Positions 23,332-35,248 of a DNA stretch of 64,000 nucleotides are shown here, in pieces. Below the pieces are notes generated by a model that was given only the letters and a program-made list of their open reading frames with translations, did not search any database and was not told where the DNA came from. Position 1 is the first letter of the stretch, and every line of letters begins with the position of its first letter. Source of the DNA: Tetracladium setigerum (lineage: Eukaryota > Ascomycota > Leotiomycetes > Helotiales). Location: positions 2,852,001-2,916,000 of the forward strand of contig PZJY01000001.1 in assembly GCA_031472005.1 (NCBI GenBank), in the 5' to 3' direction. The position numbers and the translations under genes are program-made.

Positions 23332-24909
23332 CTATTCTATGTATTTCTTCAGATCACGTAGCCTCTCTTTAGCTCTTTCTAAAACCTCGTCCTCCTTGCA
23401 AACCGCAAACCGGAGCCAATCCTCTCCAATGTGAGCATTCGAATCTGTGTAGAATTCGGTTGGTGGAATTGCAGCAACGCCAACTTCCTGAATCAAGAAC
23501 CACGAAAGCTTGAAATCACGAGGTCTTTCCTGAACGTGTGGGGGGAATGGATAACCCTCTGGGATTTTGACCTTCTTCATGTTTACAAGCACGAAGTAGC
23601 CTCCCTCAGGGTCCGAAAATGGCAATCCTAACTCAGCCCAGATCTCGTTAAACAAGTCCATCTTTCCCTTCATTTCTTTCTTTGCATCTTCCCAGAAGTT
23701 CTCAGAATCGGCCAGCTCGAAGCCCACGGCTGCTGCCTCCTGTAATGGCGAAACAGAAGAATAGCAGATTCGGGTGTGAGCTGCTGCGACGTACTGGATT
23801 AAGTGTGCTGGACCGATCAACCAGCCAACCCTCCAACCCGTTGCGTAAAAGTTCTTGCCAGCCGAGCCAACAGTGAGAGTGAGTCTCTCAAGTTCAGGAG
23901 ATAGAGTTGCGATCCGCTTGAATGGAACGTAGTATAGGCGATCGTATACCTCATCGGAGAGGATTATGATATTGTTTTTGACACAGATATCGCCAATTTT
24001 TTTAAGTTCCTCTTCCGTGAAGACCTTTCCAACTGGATTGTGTGGCGTGTTAAGAACAATCATCTTCGTCTTCGATGTCACAGCAGCTTCCAGCTCGGAG
24101 AAATCAATTGTCCATTCGCCCGCGGAGGAGTTTTGAGTAGCCCCATTGGGAGGTGGATGAAGGGGTACATACACGATCTTTCCACCAGGCATCTCGATGT
24201 TGCTGATATACCTAAGAGTCGTGAGTATGTGCATTTTCTACTGCCAAATTATTGCCTTACTGGTCGAAGAAAGGTTCAAACACAATCACTTCATCCCCCT
24301 CCTCGATAAATGCCATGAAAGCACTCAGCATGCCTGAATCAAACTATTAGATACAATCCATTTAAAAAGGCCGAAGATTCCCACCTTCATTCGCCCCAGT
24401 TGTAATGGTAATTTCGGTATCTGGGTTCAGCTTCCTGCCCCATAATGGCGAGTACGAATCCGCCAGGGCCTTCTTGAGACGGGGTCGACCCTTAGTGGGG
24501 GAGTATTGATTGCAATCGACCTTATCCAGTGCCTCCTTTGCAGCGTTCAGAATGAATTGCGGTGGATTGTATCCGAAAAATCCCTGTCCCATATTGACAA
24601 TTGGCTGTTTCGGCGAGGCAGCGGCACCTTCATTGACGATAGTCCTGCAGCAAGCGTTAGAATACCAGAAGAACAACAGGAAAGGGAACCATTCAACACA
24701 AGCTGGAGCCTCTAGAAGCACAAGTTTGACACTGTAGAATCACAATCTGCCACTCACCAAACATCTTGCTTTCTGGAAGCAACGCGCTTTGCAGGCGCCA
24801 AATTTGCTCTTGGGTCACTCATGGTGGGGTGGAAAGCTCGAGTCTGACCTCGGAGGACTTGAAGGAGCTGTGCTTGCCGCAGAGGGATGATCGATGCCCT
24901 GTATATCAT
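23332..24909 (-). CDS. BNA3: kynurenine--oxoglutarate aminotransferase (PLP fold type I)
   Basis: The enzyme transaminates kynurenine to kynurenic acid. Exons are 24758-24909, 24385-24644, 24261-24333 and 23332-24211, giving 454 residues. Class I signatures are VNMGQGFFGYNPP, QYSPTKGRPRLKKALA, FEPFFDQYISNIEMPGG, LNTPHNPVGKVF, SDEVYDRL, and the PLP lysine at about residue 281 in VGSAGKNFYATGWRVGW. From Met at 24909 the N-terminus MIYRASIIPLRQAQLLQVLR looks like a mitochondrial presequence. A second Met at 24822 would give a cytosolic form, so dual targeting by start choice is possible. All intron phases agree. Confidence 0.94.
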
Positions 24910-25357
24910 GAAGCCTAAAGGGCGAACTTCGTGTCGATATGACAGGGTTTGGATTGGAATTTGATGGCAGAAATGGAATGTTTTGTTAGGTTGAGTTGAA
25001 TGCTTTGCTAAAATAATAAAGTGACTCGTTTGAGCCGAGAGCGGGACGCAAAGAAACCCGGATGACGCGAGATGGGCAGCAAGCACACCTCTTGGTGCAT
25101 TGACCACGGCTCTCCTGAAGCTCCAACTGATGTACAAGAACAACAACCACCACCACCAGCTTAAGAGACGCATTAACAACAACAAGAGCAAAACATAGTC
25201 CCTTGCTAGATGTCAACACTTGCATGTCTTTCTAAAGACGATGCTTCCATAGGATATTCAAGAGGTAACTTCTTGCCTTTCTGTTCTCCAGAACCTGCCT
25301 AATCATTACCATAGAGAGTATCATGCAATACCATACCTTCCAAGCTCGAGGTAAATC
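24910..25357. promoter_or_regulatory. divergent promoter between the aminotransferase and dsc3 genes
   Basis: About 450 bp lie between divergent starts, so both promoters lie here. There is a CCACCACCACCAG short repeat near 25147. I see no gene. Confidence 0.4.
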
Positions 25358-26207
25358 ATGACGACCTCTTCGTCCAGCTTCGAGGAAATTCCTGCAATCC
25401 TCCACATTACCGTACGATTCACAACTTCCATCCCCGACCTACTCTTAGATATCACCGATGCGGAGGAAACTACTGTGGTCGCTCTGAAGCACCTCATCAG
25501 ATCGCGACTCGATGAAGCCACTTCTAAGAATCGCTTCCGGCTCATCCATAGCGGAAAGCTTCTCAGGGATGAGAGCATACTTTCTGCGGTTCTTACCATC
25601 CCATCAGCACCACCGCGAGCACCGGATCCAACCGGCAAAGGCAAAGCGGTCGAACCACCCCACCTCGCGTCTACATAAATTGTTCTATAGGCGATGTATT
25701 GACAGCAGAAGAGCTAGAAGCAGAGGCAAAATCTGCGCTCGAATCGACTGAAGCTCCCAAAAAGTCAAGTGGCAGAGAAGGCAGCGCAGCGCCTGGCATA
25801 ACTACTGCACCAGCCCCTCGAGGCTTTGACAGACTTCTCGCGGGGGGTTCACCCCGGCGGAGGTGAATCAGCTGCGACTTCAATTCATTTCAATCCAATC
25901 AAATATACATACTCCGGATACCATGCCTTCACCAGAAACATTACGTCGGATGGAGGATGCTTGGATCGACGATAATGGGGGAAATGCTGGAGGCGGTGGT
26001 GCCCCTTTTGACTTTGGTGATGATGGATTTGGCGGCGGTGCCCTGGATGATTTACTGTGGGGTAATATAATGGGCTTCCTCTGGCCTCTAGGTTGCATGG
26101 GTTGGGCTATTCGTGAGGAAGGTGTTTGGTCAAAGAGAAGGAAAATCGCTGTGTTTACCGGGTTCATGCTCAGCCTGAGCTTTGGAGCACTTAGAGTTGT
26201 AGGATGA
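25358..26207 (+). CDS. dsc3: DSC E3 ubiquitin ligase complex subunit 3 (Dsc3), with two frame breaks
   Basis: Dsc3 is a Golgi/endosome membrane subunit of the Dsc ligase that activates SREBP-type factors in fungi. The N-terminus has a ubiquitin-like segment: ILHITVRFTTSIPDLLLDI, then LKHLIRSRL and FRLIHSGKLLRDES. The frame then breaks at a C4 run (25658-25661), after which VYINCSIGDVLTAEELEAEA follows in the next frame. It breaks again at a G6 run (25842-25847), after which VNQLRLQF and METLR-like RRMEDAWIDD follow. Two C-terminal hydrophobic segments (MGFLWPLGCMGWAI and KIAVFTGFMLSLSFG) span the membrane. One added base at each run gives a continuous 283-residue protein. No intron fits. I regard both as sequence errors. 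Confidence 0.85.
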
Positions 26208-26225
26208 GGATGAGGATGAGGATGA
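26202..26225. repeat. GGATGA hexamer microsatellite, 4 copies
   Basis: Four perfect GGATGA units start at the dsc3 stop codon (TGA 26205-26207 is within the first unit). Each unit carries the stop, so slippage would not extend the protein. Confidence 0.85.
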
Positions 26226-27186
26226 TGATTACCGTGCTCGATGTACTATTATGCGATTGATACCCCAAGCCCGAGGAGGCGGAAGCAATGTGTGACAAAT
26301 GAAATAAGTGCTAGATTACAGATCCATCTGCTCGTGGTCTTGTTTTCAAGGGATGGCCGAGAGGAAGTTTACAAGTGGAGACTTACACACATTTCCACCA
26401 TTGTAGTTTTTGCGGAGAAGGCCAAACAAGAGGACATAGGTTCAGCAATCCATCCTCGTATGTCGAGATATAAACATCAAATGGGCATCATGATTGGGGC
26501 GCAATGCCGGGAAAACCTCGGAACTCTAAAAGCTTCGGTAGCTCTCGATGAATGCACCTGACCCTCTCCCATCCCCATATTATCAATCTTTGATTGCAAC
26601 AAAAGGTCCAAAACACCTAAAACACCTTCTCCTTCAACCCACATCAGAAACGGAATGGAGGCACGTCTTCCGCAAGCTCGTCTCCAAACAGCCAATGGAA
26701 TAATCCCCGACTCACGTACCGATGAATACCCGACTTGACCGAACTTCTCCCGAAGTTCTTGAAGCTTTGCTTAACCACGTCCCACATCATCTCACGACAG
26801 TCATCACTTGATTCTAGGATTTATCCATTGTTGGATCGGTATGACTGCGGCTATTGTCTGTATATTGCATTTAGCCTCCATTGCCATGCCGTAACTGGGG
26901 TGAACGTGGGGCGGTGGGAGGTTTTCTCCTCTTCGTGGGAAGGCTCGGCAGCGGAGTGTCGCTGTCCATATATCTATATATATACTGATGTACTTGTTGC
27001 TCTTCGCTCCCATCTTTTTTCTCCTCTCTTTCTCTACTTGTCAGTAAAGTTAGCCTGGTCTATTTCTCTTTGCACTGCTTCAAGTCCTTTTCCCTATACT
27101 GTACTCTCCGGTCCTACCGCACCCTCCAAGTCAAGCATCATTAGCATTACAACAACTTTGTTATACTTCGAGACAATATCAACACG
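26208..27186. promoter_or_regulatory. upstream region of the beta-glucosidase gene
   Basis: This gap of about 980 bp follows dsc3. A TATA-like tract (CATATATCTATATATATAC) lies at about 26967-26984, roughly 200 bp before the beta-glucosidase ATG. A pyrimidine-rich stretch follows at 27005-27040. I see no gene. Promoter elements are inferred only from motif and position. Confidence 0.45.
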
Positions 27187-30154
27187 ATGACGGCTTCAAT
27201 TGACGTCGAGGATATCCTCTCGAAGCTTAATATTGTGGAGAAAATATCTCTCCTATCTGGTATGTCCATCTGTGCTATTCAATAGCTGGTGAAGAATTCT
27301 GACATGAGTTGAAAGGCGAGGACGGCGACTGGTGGCATACCACTGCCATACCCAAGTATGGTGTCCCCTCAATCCGAGTCTCTGATGGTCCCAATGGTGT
27401 TCGTGGAACCACCTTTTTCAATGGAATCAAAGCAGCTTGCTTTCCTTGTGGTACAGCCAGTAAGTGCAATCCTATTCCTGGATTCGGTATGTGGCTAAAC
27501 TCAAATAGTGGGCGCAACTTGGGACACCGATTTGCTGCGCAAAGCAGGTGTATTGATGGGAAAGGAGGCTAAATCCAAGAGCGTTCATGTCATTCTCGGT
27601 CCAACAGTGAATATGCAAAGATCGCCACTAGGTGGGAGAGGGTTTGAGAGTTTCAGCGAAGATCCCGTCCTCGCTGGCTTGGGAGCGGCAGCGTTAGTGA
27701 ACGGCATCCAAGATGAGAACATCGTTGCCACAATCAAGCACTTCCTGTGTAATGATATCGAACACGAGAGAAACGCCACGGATGCAATCATCACCGAACG
27801 AGCCTTGAGAGAAATCTATGCTTTGCCATTCCAGCTGGTTGTCAAAGAGTCCAATCCAGGATGTTTCATGACCGCTTACAACAAGGTCAATGGCTTGCAT
27901 GTCAGCGAGAATCCTAAGATATTGAAGAATCTGCTGAGAGAAGAATGGGGTTGGAATGGTGTTGTCATGAGCGATTGGTTTGTAGTAATCTCCCCAATAT
28001 TGTATGAACAAATTCTTACGAGCCGCTTAGGTGGGGAACCTATTCTACGTCAGGCTCTGTCAACGCCGGTCTAGACTTGGAGATGCCTGGTCCAACAAAA
28101 TGGAGAGGCCAAATGCTCGTTCAGGCTGTTGGAGTCAACAAAGTCACCCACAAGACCATCGATGAAAGAGCAAGAAATATCCTCAATCTCGTCAATCGAT
28201 GCTCAAAAGCCAATGTCGCAGAAAAGGGCCCCGAGACTGCCGAGAACACCCCCGAGACCGCGGCATTCCTAAGGAAAATTGGCGCTGAGTCCATTGTTCT
28301 CATGAAGAATGAGGGGAATATCCTTCCTCTCAAGAAAGACAGAAAGGTCTGTTTGATCTACAGTTGCCATTTCAAAGATAAATCATAGTCTAACATTGAG
28401 AGCAGACTCTTATCATGGGACCAAACGCAAAAATCGCAGCCTATCACGGAGGCGGCTCTGCCTCTCTGGCGGCATTTTACGCCGTGACCCCATTCGAAGG
28501 CATCAGCGCTCAGCTTACCTCACCTCCTGACTTCATCAATGGCTGCTATGCTCACAAAGAGCTCCCTGTTGTGTCTCTCAAAACCGAAAAGGGAGAAGCA
28601 GGGTTTACTTTTAAGTCGTACAATGAACCGCCTTCGGTTAAGGATCGGGTTCCCGTCGATGATTTTTTGCTCACCAAGACGGAACTGCTTATGATGGACT
28701 ATAACAATCCTAACTTTAAGTCAACTCTCTGGTTTGCGGATATCGAAGGTATGTGATTTCTCCTAATGACGAACAAGCCGATTTCAGTAGGCTTCAAAGA
28801 CCCGTCATTTATATTTAAACGACAATGGTTCCCCTTGCTTGAGAACTTGGTCACCTTTCAAATGTACGATTTTCTGATATATAAATTCTAGGATATTTTG
28901 AAGCGGAGGAAGACTGCGATTTTGAATTCGGTCTTGGAGTATTCGGAACTGCCAAACTATTCATTGATGGAAAGCTAGTGATCGACAATGACACCAAGCA
29001 AACCAAAGGCATGCTTTTCTTCTGCTGTGGCACAATTGAGGAGAAGGGCATCATATCCCTGACAAAGGGACAAAAGTATCACATCAAGATTGAATTCGGC
29101 AGTTCGCCTTCGTCTAAGTTGGATCAGGGAAGCAACGTGTTGGCTGGTGGTGGTGCTGTTCGACTTGGTGGCGCCAAGGTGATTGATCCTGATGAGGAGG
29201 TTTTGAATGCCGTTGCGTTGGCCAAGGAGGCCGATCAAGTTATTATTTGTGCGGGATTGAATGTAAGTTTTCTCGTTAAGAGCTGTGAGATGGAATGCTG
29301 ACACGATCCCGAAGGCCGATTGGGAGGGAGAAAGCAATGATAGAGACAACATGGCTCTACCAGGACATATGGACAGTCAGTAAAAGCCCTCCCCAAACAT
29401 GACGGCAATACTAACATCCCTTTCAGAGCTCATCGCAGCTGTATCCGCCGCAAACCCGTCAACAGTAGTTGTGACCCAAAGCGGCACCCCCGTCGAAATG
29501 CCATGGATCTCCTCCGTGAACGCCCTCGTCCACGCCTGGTACGGCGGCAACGAACTTGGCAACTCCATCGCCGACGTGCTCTTCGGCGACGTCAACCCCA
29601 GTGGCAAACTCCCCCTCAGCTTCCCCAAACGCAACGAAGATAATCCTGCCTTCCTCAACTACCGCACTGAAGGTGGTCGCACACTATACGGAGAAGATGT
29701 GTATATTGGATACCGCTACTACGAGAAGATCGCTTTGCCGGTTTTGTTCCCTTTCGGACATGGTTTGTCGTATACAAAATTCGAATTTTCAGGTCTCAAT
29801 GTCAAGGTTGTGGATGACAAAACCTTGACGGTTTCGGCGAGCGTCAAAAATGTGGGCGAGAGAGCGGGTGCAGAGGTTGTGCAGGTGTATGTGAGCCAGA
29901 AGAATCCAAGCATCAGGCGACCAAAGAAGGAGTTGAAGGGTTTCACCAAGGTTTATCTTGAGCCAGGGGAGACGAAGGAAGTTGAAGTTGTCGTTGAGTT
30001 GAAGTACGCAACTAGTTTCTGGGATGAGATTAATGATTCGTGGATCTCGGAGAAGGATTCGTTTGAGGTTGTGGTTGGGAATAGCAGCGATGCTGAAAGT
30101 TACTTGACTGGGGAATTTTCGGTTGGTAAGACCACGTGGTGGAAGGGCCTTTGA
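27187..30154 (+). CDS. GH3 beta-glucosidase with PA14 domain, likely intracellular
   Basis: The enzyme hydrolyses beta-glucosides such as cellobiose. There are eight exons: 27187-27259, 27316-27459, 27509-27977, 28031-28346, 28406-28748, 28892-29262, 29315-29375 and 29427-30154. They give 834 residues with every phase consistent. GH3 N-domain: RVSDGPNGVRGT and GRGFESFSEDP, with the nucleophile Asp at about residue 228 in VMSDWWGTYS. A PA14 insertion lies at about residues 395-520 (FEFGLGVFGTAKLFIDGKLV). The C-terminal part has FPFGHGLSYTKF and a fibronectin III-like end. The N-terminus MTASIDVEDILSKLN has no signal peptide, so it is probably cytosolic. The third donor is GTTTGT (27978), chosen because it alone keeps WWGTYS. 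Confidence 0.95.
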
Positions 30155-30501
30155 GCTTGTTGAGTAGTTACGATTTAGATTTTGTGTTACTTTAGCGTCC
30201 AATAAAGCTTGATGTCAAATTTGAAAATATCATCCTCACTGTTTAGCATGTGTACTGGGCGACTTTGAGATCCCTAAGAAGTCAAAGTTGCGCTCTTAGC
30301 AGACTTCTAGTAGGTTATTGGGGTAGTTGCTTCTAGTTTTGAACATCTCAAAAAAGTTTAGCACTACTCAAAAGTCAGAAATTGTGTCCTTTGATTTCGT
30401 GTAATCTCGGCTCTATCGATTATTAGACCCCGGAAGGAACTAAGACGATTAATTGCAAAGTTTTGGAGTAGATCAAGGATGCATTTGATGATTCGCTCAA
30501 T
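30155..30501. other. intergenic, convergent 3' ends
   Basis: About 350 bp lie between the beta-glucosidase stop and the rhodanese-gene stop. I see no gene. Confidence 0.5.
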
Positions 30502-32026
30502 TCAGGATATTGTTTTAATTCTGATATCTATCTTATCAGTATCAGGAATAACACCTCCTACCTTTCCCTTCTTCCTCCTCACTCCCGACGACAGCTTAAC
30601 TTGCTCCCCACCCCTCCAAAGCTCAGCCTCCCTCTCCCTCTCACACCTACAAATCTCCTTCTTCAACGCCCTCCTCCCCTCCCCATCCATATCCTTACAA
30701 CTCCCACAACACCTCGGATCCCCCACCTCCTCACACCCCTCACAAACAACCAACACCAAATGACAATTCTCACTTCGACACTTACTCAACCTATCCTCCT
30801 TCTCGCCACAACAATGACAAGAAGATACAATCTCATCGTCACCCTCGCTTAACCCCACCGAACCCCTCGCATCGAAGACGTAGTTTTTGCCCTTGAATAG
30901 ACTATCTGAGGCGCGTTTTCTGCCCGCGAGAATCTCGCTGTCCATCCATGTGAGGTAGGCTGCGATGCCGCCTTTGAGGGTGCAGATTACGTCGCCTTCG
31001 CGTTTCTCCATGTTTTCTTGCATCCATCGGACACCTTTTTCACAGCGGATGCCGCCTGTGCAGTATGTCATGATTTGTCTCCCTCCTGCTCCTCCTCCTT
31101 CTTCCACTTCTTCCTCTTTTCCATTTCTCGTCTCCTTGTGGCTCCGTAGTCCCGCTCCATTGCTATCTCCTCCAAATAGCATCTGTGCAAAACCGGCCAT
31201 TGACTGAATCTCCTGATAGCCGGTCTCACGGCAGCTTCTCCACTCACAGGATCAACAAAATAGCCAATCCTGGACTCGTAATGATTCCTAACATCAATCA
31301 AAATCTTCTTCTTCTTCTTCTTTTTCCCATTTCCCCCTTCTTCTTCTTCCTCGTCCTCCCTTCCGCCCTCCAGCACCTCTCATGAAACTCTTCCGGACTC
31401 AAACTCTCCACCACCTCCCAATTCACCGGCAAATAATCCGTAACCCCCATCGGCGTAATCTCAGATTTAACCTGCACATTCGCCCCCTTTCCCTTTCCTT
31501 CCCCATCTCCAAAAACACAAGCACACCCCCCTCTCGACGGTTTAAAAAACGCCTCCCTCTCCTCCTCCTTACCCAACCCCTCCAACTCCAAACCCAACCC
31601 CTCCAACGACCAATGCCCCACCAAAACCCTCATATACTCATGGATCTCCTCGACCGTCCCACCAACAGTGATATTGAACCCTTCCCTCGCAACACGGATT
31701 TTCCCTCCGAGATTGAGTCTCCGTGTTAAGTCTGTGTGGAAGGCTGCTAGGTCATGAGGCGTGAGTGTTAGATGGGTGAGGTGTGTGGGGAGGGGAGGGG
31801 AGGAGGTGAAGTAGCGGTAGAAGAGGAGGACTAGACCACCGCCATCGCCGTTGGGTTGGGTGGAAGCTGGGCAGGTGCAGGTGAATGTTAGGGCGTCAGA
31901 GGTGCCGTAGTTGGGGCGAGGCGGGAGGGTGGCATTTTGTGTCTGTTTTTTTGGGGTTAATTTTTGTTGAAAGGGGGGTGAGTGATTGGATGGTTGAAGG
32001 GAAGAAGGATAGTGAGAGTTGGACAT
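30502..32026 (-). CDS. rhodanese-domain protein, UPF0176/TrhO-like, with two frame breaks
   Basis: TrhO-type proteins take part in tRNA wobble uridine hydroxylation in bacteria; the fungal role is less clear. The N-terminal module shows FYRYF, then GGKIRVAREGFNITVGGT and HYESRIGYFVDP. The active-site loop YCTGGIRCEKGVRWM holds the catalytic Cys. Three consecutive frames are needed. The first break lies between 31334 and 31367 (C-rich on the plus strand), the second near 31191-31198. One added base at each joins the frames into about 508 residues with no intron. An acidic/Lys low-complexity insert (about 31300-31365) precedes ILIDVRN. The C-terminus is Cys-rich (SCHCCGEK, CEGCEE, CCGSCKD), suggesting metal binding. 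Confidence 0.8.
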
Positions 32027-32414
32027 GACATGAGATTCTCAGTTGCGAAAATGAGATTTGGTGTATGTTGGTCACGTGGCAGTGTTAGTTTTTGATGTAG
32101 GAATTTCTACTCTGGAAGAAGGACAGAGATTAGAAGGAAACTTGAGAGGCAGAATAGAAATCACTACTTAGAATACTTCCTCGCCTTTAGTGTATGTGCT
32201 CGTTTGCATCTTAACTGTAAACTTTTCATTCGTGAAAGTGCAGAGCTAGAAAATATATACTTTTCCTTATATTCTTATCTTTATATACAACCGACCATAT
32301 AACACCTAAGTTGCCCTCAGATGTAACGCTCCAACGCCAGAGAATGCCCCTAACATGCCAGTCAAAACTAATACACAAAACACAAAATCGGCATACCTAG
32401 GTAGGTACCGATAA
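32027..32414. other. intergenic, 390 bp
   Basis: It lies between the rhodanese-gene start and the SGNH hydrolase stop, and probably holds the promoter of the former. I see no gene. Confidence 0.4.
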
Positions 32415-33773
32415 TCAAATCTCATTCGTCGCTGCCAATCCCAAAACATCACCATCCACAACCATCGCCGCAATATTCTTTCCCACCTCTTCATTCGCAA
32501 GACTTCCCAGACTCCACCCATCCCACCATAGATAAGTTCTTGGAGCCTTGCATACCAGCTTCCCATTGACCTCCGTATATGCCTCCGCGGTATCCTTACT
32601 CATCTCCTCCTCACTCACACAAGGTAGATAGACATCCACCAACGGACTCTCGTTTTTACCTAGGCCGTTTTCATCTGTCAAGCCTTCGATTTCGAGAGAT
32701 CGTTCAATGATAAGATCGAGGATGAAAGCTGGAAGGTCGTGGTAGAAGATCTCTTTCTCGGCGTTTTGTACTGGGGTAGTTTGGGATTCGAGCGTGGGTT
32801 TTAGTTCTGGGTATGTGTTGATCCAGGATTGAAGTCTTCTTTCAAGAATAGAGTTCCACTGTCGGGTGAGGTGGACAGCGTTTTTTTGTTGTTCAGCTAC
32901 ACTGCTGGGTGGGATGGGGACTGGACGCTGAGTTTGCCAACCAGGTAGAAGACTTGGATCAACCAGCTTAGGAATAATGAGGCGAAATTTGGGAGGCGGG
33001 CTCGTCGTATTCGCCGAGTGTATGGTGGACGAGTTCATCAATTTCTGAAAGTGGGAGTAAAGAATGTCGAGTTGGGAAATGACAACCCCGGCTGCTAAAT
33101 CAATGGATCTGCTGCCAATCATTTGGTCCATGCCCGCCAAGTGGTAAACGTCCCAGAAACCAATGGATATGGCAAATATGATTTCGCGCTGGTCGTGGAT
33201 GGGCGGAGGTAGGGAGATGAAGGATTGGATTTGAGTAGTTAGATCTGGCAGAGTTAAGTTTGCTCTTTCAGCGAGGAGAACTTTGGAGTCAATGACGGCT
33301 TGTTCCTGCACTCTATTTGATGTGACGACTCCTGTTGGCAGCTCGGGGAATTTGGAGCTCAACGGTTGTGACTTTGAAAAATTGATGTTGGATGTGCAAT
33401 TCAACTGTATTACAATTGTCAGCACAGGAAATCGTTGTCAATTGAGACGCAAAGAGAGTCATGAACATTGGAATGGGACCATGTGCGAAAGCCATACCTC
33501 AGCGCACAATATATCTGTCCAACTCTTTCCCTTCCCTTCCTGTCCCTTGACAATCTTGTTATCGGCCCAAGAGTCCCCAAAAATGACCAAGCGAACGCCA
33601 TCAGCAAATTCGGTTTGCGATTGAAAACCCCATTCCCAGAGGCCTTTCCCAAAGTTAGGAATCTTCGTCAGATGGGTTGTGAGTTCCGGGTTGCGGAGGA
33701 GAGTGATGACAGTTATTAGCGAGGTAATAGAGTATATTATCGGGGCCGCCAGACGTCTTCTTATGGTCAACAT
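32415..33773 (-). CDS. membrane-anchored SGNH/GDSL hydrolase-like protein
   Basis: Exons are 33498-33773 and 32415-33404 (phase 0 junction), giving 421 residues. The N-terminus MLTIRRRLAAPIIYSITSLI is basic and then hydrophobic, a single signal-anchor giving type II topology. Block I of the GDSL family is seen in RLVIFGDSWADN, with the nucleophile Ser in GDS. IIFAISIGFWDVYHLAG resembles the later block with an invariant small-polar segment. It likely acts as an esterase or acyl hydrolase in the secretory pathway. I cannot name a substrate. The catalytic Asp/His block near the C-terminus is not clear to me. Confidence 0.78.
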
Positions 33774-35248
33774 CTTGTTTATGCTCTACCCTGGCAACCA
33801 CAAAAGAAACGAGAGTGGAAAGGATGTTGATCCAGGCCTTGGACAGATAGATGCGCGCAACAAGGCCACAAAGTAGCCTCGCGATAATCTCGACGACGGC
33901 ACACAGCTTGGCAATGCAGTCAAGAGAACAGCCAAGAAGGGATGGCTGAGGCTAAGGCGGAAGACCAGATAGTTGACACCCTCCTTACTCGAAGACGCGG
34001 AAAGACTGAAAGAGAGACAAGATGGAAATTGAAGAGAGAACGAACATGAATCAATCGATGAGAAGAGAGAAGGAAGGATAAGGAGGAGCAGTGATCTAGA
34101 TCTAAGCAAGGAGATGAAGACCGTCCATCAGCACAAGCGCGTCGTCGTCAGCGAAGCCTTTCTGTGGAGATTTCATGCGGACGTTCAACGTTGGACGTCA
34201 ACTGCCTTTTGCACTACTACTCAGGGAGTCAGGTAAGAGTCGTGACGCGCTCAACCTCAAACTTGAAGCTGCAACTTTCTCCAATGTTTCGGAATCAATT
34301 GCCGGCTGGGAAAATATGTTTTTGTTTTGAGGCCACGAGAACGATGCGATCAAAGTTGACCTTCTGCTCTTCATGAAGAGAAAGAAGACGACGGGAGACT
34401 GCCTTTACACACACCTTGTCACCCGACTCTGTGACAGCGAGCAGAGGAGGGGAGACTCGCAAGGTTTGAAGTGGACGGTCTTGCGCCATGCGCTATGTAG
34501 GATCTTACCACCACCAGCACCCAAAAACTGGAACATCGGCTGTGAGGAAGACGAAAAGGAAGACAGGGAGGGGGCGAGTCCGGATCAATAGTTTAAATTA
34601 GCGGGCGGCGGAAATTGATTGATTGATAGCCGTGGTGGCTGCAAGCTGCAATAACCTTCTCGCAGTATCTTCATGTTCTCATGTTTTTTAGATCGTTGCA
34701 TCCTCAAGAACATCAAAAGGTCGTGTGCTTGTTTGTGGGAAGAGAGGGGGAAAGGGAGAAAAGAGAAGTTTCGGCTCGTCGGAATGTGGAGGCCTTGGCA
34801 GGTACCAGAAACCAACCTGGTATGATCAACGAGCTCTGGGGAGTTGGATAAGGCGGAAATAAATACCCAGCGACTTTGCCAGGATTACTACGATTATTTG
34901 ATGAATCATGGATGCAAATGCACCGGAAGAACCTCCGAACCTCTGGCGATGCTAATGGATATATATGCGAGGCACGAATCCGAACAACTAGAACGAACAG
35001 AGGAGAAGATGAGAGCATGAGATCTGGATCCCATATCCGTTTGTATGAAAATCTCAGACTTGCAATCGGTTATTTCGAAACAATGTGAATTTTAATACCT
35101 CTATCTTAGTAGGCACGTACCCAATGTCGCTCCTTTTGACATCGATAAATAAAGTACGCAGTAAAATCAGCAGATCATCATAAACAAAAGCAACTCCGTC
35201 CCATGCAACAACGCCTATGTGCAGCAATTCTCTGTGTGTCTTTCTTCT
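33774..35248. other. intergenic, 1.5 kb
   Basis: It contains the upstream region of the SGNH hydrolase gene and the 3' side of utp5. Frames up to about 107 residues occur on both strands but are low complexity and match nothing I recognise. A non-coding transcript cannot be excluded. Confidence 0.5.

Noticed and set aside
34164..35088. Several plus- and minus-strand frames of 60-101 residues
   Set aside because: They overlap each other, have low-complexity composition and no coherent exon structure, and are likely chance frames.
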